This document shows positions 6,667 to 12,244 of a DNA stretch of 15,390 nt, one piece after another. The position numbers and the translations under genes were made by a program. The notes under the pieces are model-generated. The model did not search any database. It had not been told where the DNA came from and saw nothing but the letters and a program-made list of their open reading frames with translations. Source of the stretch: an uncultured Clostridia bacterium (GTDB lineage: Bacteria > Bacillota > Clostridia > Oscillospirales > Oscillospiraceae); the NCBI GenBank assembly GCA_937893605.1, contig CALBGG010000089.1, positions 1-15,390 of the forward strand, given 5' to 3'. Every line of letters begins with the position of its first letter. The first letter of the stretch is position 1.

Positions 6667-7200
6667 TCACTGTATGATCTCATCGAGAGTCTTGCCGCGG
6701 CTGCGGCGAGTGCAGCTCTCGAAGCTTTCAAATTTTTTCCTTGCCGCGTCTGCGTCGCCGTAAACCTTCCAGCAGCCGATGAGCTTGAAGCCGGCGGCGC
6801 GGTTTTTCATGAAGCCGCGCACGTCCTCGGGCGGATAGCCGAGGAACAGTCCGACCTCATGCGGAAAATCGGCATTATTTCGCATTTTCCCGATAAGGCA
6901 GCTCAGGCAGCTTTCCGCTCGGCCGCATTTTTCATAGCCGCAGTCACGCAGGATATCCCGGGCGTCGCTGTTTTCAAGGTCGCGGCGCAGCGCCTCGGGG
7001 CGGTAGAGATAAAGAAGCACGCGGCTTTGCATGTACCTCATCGGCAGTATGCGCAGTCCCTTGGGAACGAGCACGGCGTTAAGCCGCCGGAGCTCGGCCG
7101 CCATTTCTTCGCGGCTTTCGTACTCGACGGAAAACATATTCGCGGTTTTAAGCCCCGCAAGCGTGGGAGCGCACTGCGAAATCAACAATTCATCGCTCAT
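6667..7200 (-). CDS. DUF3793 family protein
   Basis: This is a 177-residue cytosolic protein of unknown function, start at 7200 with AGGAG 6 bases before it. The family signature HEVGLFLGYPPEDVRGF is at 114-130. A Cys cluster (C87, C92, C98, C101) precedes it and could bind metal or an iron-sulfur cluster, which is inference. From general knowledge, DUF3793 genes in Clostridia commonly sit beside a flavodoxin gene, as here, and near Feo genes, suggesting a role under iron limitation. No convincing promoter hexamers are seen in the 60 bases before the start. A TCATATGA palindrome at 7245-7252 could be an operator. Confidence 0.8.
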   Translation of the reverse strand: MSDELLISQCAPTLAGLKTANMFSVEYESREEMAAELRRLNAVLVPKGLRILPMRYMQSRVLLYLYRPEALRRDLENSDARDILRDCGYEKCGRAESCLSCLIGKMRNNADFPHEVGLFLGYPPEDVRGFMKNRAAGFKLIGCWKVYGDADAARKKFESFESCTRRSRGKTLDEIIQ

Positions 7201-7263
7201 TTTTTCTCCTCACATCAAAGCAGGCGTTTCAATTCCCATCTGCTTCATATGATATTATGCCAT

Positions 7264-7308
7264 AAAAAGCGGAGCCTTATCCGCTCCAAAACGGGCGAAT
7301 AAGGCTCC
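7264..7308 (-). terminator. Terminator of the metal-ATPase operon
   Basis: On the minus strand, GGAGCCTTAT (7308-7299) pairs with ATAAGGCTCC (7280-7271), followed by GC and TTTTT (7268-7264). The 18-base loop also contains GGAGCGGA, which can pair instead with TCCGCT at the 3' side, so two competing stems exist. It separates the ATPase operon from the DUF3793-flavodoxin operon. Confidence 0.8.
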
Positions 7309-7356
7309 AAAAGGACAATTTGATTTTCCGATGCGGCATGGGCGAAAACAGACCCG

Positions 7357-9423
7357 TCAGGGCAAAAGGTTATTCATGCTCCTGAGGCCTATTCCGAGCG
7401 TCGACACATTATGCAGCAGCGCGGAGGTCGAGGGCGGAAGAACGCCCGCAACGCCGAGGACTATAAGCCCGGTGTTGAAGGAAATGATGAAGCGGTAGTT
7501 TGCGTGAATGCGCGCCATAAGAGCGTCTGATATGCGCTTGAGGGTGACAAGGCTTTCAAGATCGTCCGAGCAGATGGTGATATCGGCGATCTCGCGCGCA
7601 ATTGCGGCGCCGTCACTCATTGCGATGCCCGCGTCGGCCTCGCTCAGGGCGGGAGAATCGTTCACTCCGTCGCCGATCATGATGACCTTGCGGCCCTTTT
7701 CGTGCTCGGAGCGGATAAACGCTGCCTTATCCTCGGGCAGGACCTCGGCGTAGTACTCGTCAACGCCCGCGTGCTCGGCAACGGCCCTGGCCGTGCGCTC
7801 GCTGTCGCCGGTCATCATAACGAGCTTATTAAGCCCAAGCTTACGCAGGGAGCTCATGACGCTGCACACCTCTTCGCGCAGGGGGTCTTCAATGCAGATG
7901 ACCGCGGCCAGAACGCCGCTTATGGCAAGATACAGGTGCGAATACTGCGTGGGCAGGGTATCGAACTTGTCCATCTCTCCCTCGGGGATAGTGCAGCCCT
8001 CGTCCTCAAACACGAAGTGGTGACTTCCGAGAACGACCTTTTTGCCGTCAACGGTGCTTTGGATGCCGTGCGCTACGACATATTCGACCCTTGAATGGCG
8101 CTCCTCGTGGTTAAGTCCGCGGCGCTGCGCCTCCTTGACGACGGCGTTTGCTATCGAGTGCGGATAGTGCTCCTCAAGGCAGGCCGCGAGGCAGAGCATC
8201 TCGTTCTTCTCGTTTTCGCCGAAGGTGATGATATCCGCGACCTCTGGGCTTGCGTGGGTGAGCGTGCCGGTCTTGTCGAAGACAACGGTGTCGGCGCGGG
8301 CGATAGCCTCAAGGAACTTGCCGCCCTTGACGGATATGCCGTTTGCGCCGCACTCGCGCATGGCGGAGAGCACCGCGATGGGCATTGAAAGCTTCAAGGC
8401 GCAGCTGAAATCGACCATGAGTATGGCAAGCGCTTTTGTCGGATTGCGCGTTATGAGCCAGGTAAGCAGCGTTGCGCCGAGACTGTAGGGTACGAGCCTG
8501 TCGGCAAGATGGTACGCATGTGACTCGGTGTCGGATTTGAGCTTTTCCGAGTCCTCTATCATGTGCACGATCCTGTCATAGCGTCCCGAGCCGAGCCTCT
8601 TTTCGACCCTTATGACGCACTCGCCCTCCTCGACGACAGTGCCTGCGTAGACATAGCTGCCCACTTCCTTGCGAACAGGCATGCTCTCGCCGGTCATCGA
8701 GGACTGATTTACGGCCGCCGAGCCCGATTTGACCTTGCCGTCAAGAGGTATCATGCTGCCCATGCGGACGATGACCTCGTCGCCGACATTGACGTCGGAG
8801 ATATTTCTGAGCTCCTCGGTTTCGCCGGACTTCACCCAGACCTTATCGACGTTCAGACTCATCGTGCGCGCAAGGTCGGCAACGGACTTCTTGTGCGTCC
8901 ACTCCTCGAGGATATCGCCGATCTTGAGCATGAACATGATAGACGACGCGGTGTCGGTATCGCCGCGCAGCGTGGAGACGGTTATCGCCGTCGCGTCCAG
9001 GACGGCAACGTCGAGCCGGCGTGCAAGCAGCGACTTAACGCCGCGGGCAAAAAACCTCACACTGTTTACGACACATATCGCAGCACGCCACGGTGCGGGC
9101 AGGAATGCCTTGTTGAGAATGCGGCGCATGATAACGCCGGCGAGCTTGTCCTGATATTCGCGGTTCAGCGCCCTGCCCGTGGGCTTGGGCTCTGTTATGC
9201 CGCATGTATCATACGAAAAGCGAGCCAATGCGGATATGACCGCCGCACGGTCGGTGTACTCGATAACGACGTCGAAGTTGCGTTCGTAGACATTTGCCTT
9301 TTTAACGCCGGAAACGCCGCCGAGATATTCCTCAACAATGTCGGCCTGCTTTAATGTCATGCGCGGCGTACACAGACGCACGCGCATTCTGCCGTCAATT
9401 TCGCTGAGAATTCTGCATTTCAT
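7357..9423 (-). CDS. P1B-type metal ATPase, SCA-motif (P1B-6/FezB-like)
   Basis: This is a 688-residue membrane pump. The N-terminal 1-60 is an HMA-like beta-alpha fold without CxxC, carrying an Arg-rich turn GRMRVRL (11-17). Hydrophobic helices surround 108-125, 138-172, 311-355 and 644-668. The actuator loop is MTGES (243-247), the phosphorylated Asp is in DKTGTLT (383-389), the nucleotide-domain HP-type motif is HYPHS (419-423), and the hinge is GDGVND (584-589), so catalysis should be intact. The ion-site helix reads DFSCALKLSMPIA with SCA at 340-342 in place of CPC/SPC. That is the pattern I associate with the P1B-6 class, including FezB, which loads iron into ferrosomes. The ATG overlaps the DUF6110 stop (TAATG), implying coupled translation. 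The substrate is probably Fe2+, by inference. Confidence 0.9.
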   Translation of the reverse strand: MKCRILSEIDGRMRVRLCTPRMTLKQADIVEEYLGGVSGVKKANVYERNFDVVIEYTDRAAVISALARFSYDTCGITEPKPTGRALNREYQDKLAGVIMRRILNKAFLPAPWRAAICVVNSVRFFARGVKSLLARRLDVAVLDATAITVSTLRGDTDTASSIMFMLKIGDILEEWTHKKSVADLARTMSLNVDKVWVKSGETEELRNISDVNVGDEVIVRMGSMIPLDGKVKSGSAAVNQSSMTGESMPVRKEVGSYVYAGTVVEEGECVIRVEKRLGSGRYDRIVHMIEDSEKLKSDTESHAYHLADRLVPYSLGATLLTWLITRNPTKALAILMVDFSCALKLSMPIAVLSAMRECGANGISVKGGKFLEAIARADTVVFDKTGTLTHASPEVADIITFGENEKNEMLCLAACLEEHYPHSIANAVVKEAQRRGLNHEERHSRVEYVVAHGIQSTVDGKKVVLGSHHFVFEDEGCTIPEGEMDKFDTLPTQYSHLYLAISGVLAAVICIEDPLREEVCSVMSSLRKLGLNKLVMMTGDSERTARAVAEHAGVDEYYAEVLPEDKAAFIRSEHEKGRKVIMIGDGVNDSPALSEADAGIAMSDGAAIAREIADITICSDDLESLVTLKRISDALMARIHANYRFIISFNTGLIVLGVAGVLPPSTSALLHNVSTLGIGLRSMNNLLP

Positions 9424-9692
9424 TACTTTGCCTCGATGTTTTCAATGACTGCGGCGGCCTCTTCCTCGGCGCGGCGCTCGTTTATGTTCTTTGCTCCTGC
9501 GTAGATATCCTGGCAATCGCAGCGGATATCGTCGGCTGTCTTCATGACGCAGTCCTTTGCGCGCAGAACGGCGGCCGTTACGTGGGTGTACAGGGTCTTT
9601 GCGTCGCGGCTTCTGAGGATCTTGATGCCGGCGGTGCCGAACAGAAGGCCGAAGCCGAACATCTTCGTGGTGTCTTCAATGTGGAATTTCAT
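9423..9692 (-). CDS. DUF6110 small membrane-associated protein (FezA-like candidate)
   Basis: This is an 89-residue protein. The start at 9692 has AAAGGAG with 9-base spacing. One short Gly-rich hydrophobic segment, MFGFGLLFGTAGIKIL (11-26), is followed by a long amphipathic helical region with AKTLYTHVTAAVLRAKDCV and an acidic tail. Two Cys (C58 in RCDCQ and its neighbour) plus C47 are present. It matches what I know as DUF6110, which accompanies metal ATPases of this type in Clostridia. Its stop codon overlaps the ATPase start by one base. In C. difficile a small membrane protein, FezA, is encoded directly with the P1B-6 ATPase FezB, and both are needed for ferrosome formation. Equivalence is proposed from gene order and architecture, not shown. 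Confidence 0.75.
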   Translation of the reverse strand: MKFHIEDTTKMFGFGLLFGTAGIKILRSRDAKTLYTHVTAAVLRAKDCVMKTADDIRCDCQDIYAGAKNINERRAEEEAAAVIENIEAK

Positions 9693-9727
9693 AGTTATCT
9701 ACTCCTTTTATCTATATTGCAGCCGCC

Positions 9728-10618
9728 TCAGCCCGCGTTTCGATACTCCGTCGGGCTCATGCCGACGGTGTCGCGGAAGGCCTTGGCGAACTTGCTGCCG
9801 TTATCGTAGCCGTAGCGTCCGGCGATCTCCATGATGCTCATTTCCGATCGCCTGAGATCCGCCGCGGCGCACTGCATTTTCTGCGCGCGGATGTAGGAAT
9901 AAACGCTCTCGCCGTAGACCGCACGGAAGCAGGACTTGAGCGCCGTCTGCGACAGGTGGAAGGTGTTTGAAAGCTCCTCGAGCGTTATGCGCCTGTCCAT
10001 ATTGGCCGAAAGGTATGCTCCGATGTGCTTTGCAAGCTCGACCTGGGTGTTTGATATCCTGCGCTCGGCAAGCGCGGAGCTGTCAAGCTCCATTGCGCTC
10101 AGAAACAGCAGAAGCTCCAGGATCTTGACCTTAAAGTAGCCCTTGCGTATGCTCTCGGGAACGCTGTAAAGCTCCGAGAAAATGTGCTCAATGGCCGCAG
10201 AGGAGCGCGCGACGAAGCACTGCCCCTGCGCGCAGAATTTTTCGCGCAGAGCGTCGGGCTGAACATTGACGTCCGCGAGAAAGCATGAAAGGCAGCGCGG
10301 CGCGTCCTTGCCGTTTATGCGTATCGTAACGCCCTCGTAGGAGCCCGTAGGGAAGCTCGAGTGCGATATCGCACCGTCGGAAAGGCTTATGGACAGATCG
10401 CCCGGCGCGAGATAGAAAAAGTCAGAGCCTATGCGGCACTCCATTCGCCCTGAGCGGCAGTGATGTATCTCCAGAAGAGCCTTATCCTCCTCGGGTCGGA
10501 TATCGTGCTCACAGAGGCTTATATCGTTGTAAATAAGCTCGATGCCGGGGAAAACTTCGTAGCTTGTTACGCTGTAGCTGCCCTCGGCGCCGGAATAGGT
10601 CTTAGTTCTGCTTTGCAT
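9728..10618 (-). CDS. AraC-family transcriptional regulator
   Basis: This is a 296-residue regulator. The first about 170 residues form a predicted cupin-like sensor region with motif LEIHHCRSGRMECRIG and several Cys (C36, C54, C61, C109, C112, C129, C134). Residues about 190-294 are a double helix-turn-helix: ITLEELSNTFHLSQTALKSCFRAVYG and IMEIAGRYGYDNGSKFAKAFRDTVGMSPTEYR. The C-terminal form is close to PchR/YbtA-type iron and siderophore regulators. The ATG lies inside the end of the HMA gene (17-base overlap) with no good Shine-Dalgarno site, so translation is probably coupled. Being inside the operon, it likely controls this operon or the feo genes in response to metal. Ligand and targets are inference. 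Confidence 0.88.
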   Translation of the reverse strand: MQSRTKTYSGAEGSYSVTSYEVFPGIELIYNDISLCEHDIRPEEDKALLEIHHCRSGRMECRIGSDFFYLAPGDLSISLSDGAISHSSFPTGSYEGVTIRINGKDAPRCLSCFLADVNVQPDALREKFCAQGQCFVARSSAAIEHIFSELYSVPESIRKGYFKVKILELLLFLSAMELDSSALAERRISNTQVELAKHIGAYLSANMDRRITLEELSNTFHLSQTALKSCFRAVYGESVYSYIRAQKMQCAAADLRRSEMSIMEIAGRYGYDNGSKFAKAFRDTVGMSPTEYRNAG

Positions 10619-10982
10619 CGCGGTATTCAGCTTTCATAAGAGTGTAGACGCCCAGCTCGTTCACGGCCTTGCGGAAGACCTCCTCGTCCACGGGTTTTTT
10701 CATGAGCACCTCGACCTTGCCGTCGGACGAGTTTGCCTTCGCCCAAACGCCGTCAATGACGTTGAGGGTGTTCTCAACTCTCGTCTCGCAGGCCGGGCAC
10801 ATCATGCCATCGACGGTGAGGGTAGCGGCGTAGGGATAGTGAGCCTTGTTTTTATCCTCGACCCTGATCTTTTTCTCCGCGTCTCCGCCGCCGCAGCAGC
10901 CGGAGGCCAGCTTTTTCGAGTAGCCCTTTATGACAAGGGCCGCAAAAACTACGAGAACAATGGCAAAAATCACGTATTGCAT
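10602..10982 (-). CDS. Membrane-anchored HMA-domain metallochaperone-like protein
   Basis: This is a 126-residue protein. The start at 10982 has ACGGAGG 8 bases upstream. An N-terminal transmembrane helix (about 3-18) is followed by a basic stop and a CCGGG motif (Cys29-Cys30). A heavy-metal-associated domain then begins near 52, with the metal site GMMCPAC (Cys62, Cys65) and a full ferredoxin-like ending GVYTLMKAEY. Such domains pass soft metals to P1B ATPases; here the ATPase lacks its own CxxC, so this protein may supply it in trans (inference). It overlaps the AraC start, and a relic of an ABC transporter lies just upstream. One helix plus a Cys-rich cytosolic part also mirrors the FeoB-associated protein at 11961. 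Confidence 0.85.
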   Translation of the reverse strand: MQYVIFAIVLVVFAALVIKGYSKKLASGCCGGGDAEKKIRVEDKNKAHYPYAATLTVDGMMCPACETRVENTLNVIDGVWAKANSSDGKVEVLMKKPVDEEVFRKAVNELGVYTLMKAEYRDAKQN

Positions 10983-11008
10983 AAAAATAACCTCCGTAAA
11001 GATTTCAG

Positions 11009-11251
11009 TTACTCCATATTCTTGAGCGCCTGCGCGAGGCGGATCCTGCTAAGGCGCCGTGTCTGTATCATATGCACGATAAATTATGCAACGGCGCCCA
11101 GACCGGGCATCGCCGGCCGTTATATTCAGAAGCGTCGACCTGCCGGAGCCGAGTGCCCAAGCAAAACGCATATATGTCCTTTTTCGATGCCGCAGCTTAT
11201 GCCGCGGAGTACCCCGCGGCGCTTATCTCCGCTGCCGAAGATTTGCGGGGG
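11009..11251 (-). pseudogene. Relic of an ABC transporter (ATPase N-terminus joined to permease C-terminus)
   Basis: No intact gene is here, but on the minus strand one frame reads GVLRGISCGIEKGHICVLLG (about 11154-11214), the classic lead-in of a MacB/LolD-type ABC ATPase. A one-base deletion near 11154-11158 then shifts the frame, and the next frame continues LGSGRSTLLNITAGDARSG with the Walker A GSGRST at 11133-11150. That frame stops at TAG near 11049. After it, another frame ends RIRLAQALKNME-stop (stop at 11009), which looks like the C-terminus of FtsX-type permeases. So an ATPase-permease pair seems to have lost its middle. The HMA gene follows 26 bases later. Confidence 0.7.
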
Positions 11252-11260
11252 TCAAGGCTC

Positions 11261-11656
11261 TCAAGATACATTTAATGTCCCTTCCGCACCGCTTTGCGCA
11301 CAAAGCTCCTCAAGCACCGGCTCGGAAAGCTCGGCAACAAGGGCGCATGCTGCGTTTTTTACGTCTGCCGAGGGCGGCAGCGTGCGCACAAGCGCCGCGG
11401 AAACGGCGCAGTAGTAGCGGCGATAACGGCTCGTCAGCTCCGTGCCGTAGCCCGTCAGGTGCGCTATGCCGAGCTCGTCCTTCGTAAGAACGTCGGCGTC
11501 CTTTAAATTGTTGAGCATCGTATGCGCACTCGGCTTTTTCACGTTGAGATACCGCGCCACATCGACCGTTCGTATTCCGCCCGAGCCCTTGAGCGCATCA
11601 AGCGCCAGAAGATACCGTATCACCGAGGCAGAGATCGCAAACTTGGGGTTAGTCAT
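11261..11656 (-). CDS. DtxR/MntR-family regulator lacking canonical metal ligands
   Basis: This is a 131-residue protein. The start at 11656 has AGGAG 7 bases upstream. The N-terminal winged helix-turn-helix (RTVDVARYLNVKKPSAHTMLNNLKDADVL, 29-57) and LTGYG wing match iron/manganese repressors, and the helical dimerisation part follows; no C-terminal SH3 domain, as in MntR. By eye, metal ligands are altered: the family segment C-x2-E-H reads Cys104-Ala-Leu-Val107-Ala108, and the earlier ligand His aligns with Tyr82. It may respond to something else, bind DNA without metal, or be decaying like the adjacent relic. It lies between hairpin repeats and the ABC relic, so its operon membership is unclear. 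Confidence 0.75.
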   Translation of the reverse strand: MTNPKFAISASVIRYLLALDALKGSGGIRTVDVARYLNVKKPSAHTMLNNLKDADVLTKDELGIAHLTGYGTELTSRYRRYYCAVSAALVRTLPPSADVKNAACALVAELSEPVLEELCAQSGAEGTLNVS

Positions 11657-11678
11657 CGCTTACTCCTGTTTGTAAAAT

Positions 11679-11953
11679 CGGGAGGTGCAGGCGGGAACAC
11701 CGCACCTCCCGTAAGACTGTCTGAAAACCGTGCTGCCGGGGAAAGATATCCGCGCAGCGGGGGAGCTTGAGGGGGGTAAGCCCCGCCTCAAGTTAGATTG
11801 ATAGCCATCAAAAACGTCCGGCACGGACTTTTTGACGAGCGCAGCGAGATTTTTTGCAAAGTGCAAGCTTCACAAAAAATGTTGCGTTTCGCATAAAGCA
11901 AAAAGCCGCGGGCTTTTGCTTTATGCGGGAGGTGCGGGGGGCCGCACCTCCCG
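11679..11953. repeat. Composite hairpin element of about 275 bp, non-coding
   Basis: The gap between the DtxR-like gene and the FeoB-associated gene holds no credible gene. It is bounded by two hairpins built from the same arms: CGGGAGGTGC (11679-11688) / GCACCTCCCG (11702-11711), and CGGGAGGTGCGG (11926-11937) / CCGCACCTCCCG (11942-11953). Inside are CTTGAGG/CCTCAAG (11766-11792), ATTTTTTG/CAAAAAAT flanking 11849-11875, and GCATAAAGCAAAA/TTTTGCTTTATGC (11891-11926). Repeated ends and dense stems suggest a small non-autonomous mobile repeat (MITE- or REP-like). The last two stems may also end the feo transcript, although no T-tract follows at once. Confidence 0.6.
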
Positions 11954-11960
11954 TCAGCTT

Positions 11961-12203
11961 TTAGCTGTTATGCTTCTTCAGGTCTTTTACGTCCCTGAGG
12001 GCGCCGGAGCCGCTTCCGGAGCACGCGCCGCCATGGCATTTGCCCGCCATCGCGCACGCGCTGCAGCCGCCGCATTTTGCGCCGCAGGAGGATATGCCCG
12101 CTTTCTTATTTCTGACTATCGACCTGATAATGAGCGCGACAATGACGATCAGACCGGCTGTTATCAGTATCGTTCCGATATTGGAAGCTAACCATTCAAG
12201 CAT
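11961..12203 (-). CDS. FeoB-associated Cys-rich membrane protein
   Basis: This is an 80-residue protein. The start at 12203 follows AAAGGAGG with good spacing. A transmembrane helix (about 9-30) is followed by a basic stop RNKK and a Cys cluster (C40, C44, C47, C50, C56, C61) in a Gly/Ser-rich tail. This matches the FeoB-associated Cys-rich family (PF12669), found beside feoB in Firmicutes and thought to assist ferrous uptake, perhaps as a functional counterpart of FeoC. It lies 41 bases after feoB in the same direction and is clearly in the feo operon. Confidence 0.9.
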   Translation of the reverse strand: MLEWLASNIGTILITAGLIVIVALIIRSIVRNKKAGISSCGAKCGGCSACAMAGKCHGGACSGSGSGALRDVKDLKKHNS

Positions 12204-12244
12204 TGCTTATTCCTCCTTTATAAATTCTCAAGTTATGTTGCTTA

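Noticed and set aside
6421..7302. 293-codon open frame on the plus strand
   Set aside because: Antisense to both flavodoxin and DUF3793, spanning the gap between them; no ribosome binding site or domain.
8563..9354. 263-codon open frame on the plus strand
   Set aside because: Mirror frame of the P1B ATPase; no family resemblance.
10983..11260. Separate promoter for the HMA-AraC-DUF6110-ATPase operon
   Set aside because: TTGCAT- and TATGAT-like hexamers occur but at wrong spacing; no convincing pair was found, so the promoter may lie before the DtxR-like gene or be regulator-dependent.
11660..11866. 68-codon minus-strand frame upstream of the DtxR-like gene
   Set aside because: It lies wholly within the hairpin element, with no ribosome binding site and repeat-derived composition.
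11679..11953. CRISPR-like array because of four copies of a 10-mer
   Set aside because: Copies alternate in orientation and form hairpins, spacing is irregular and no cas genes are near.
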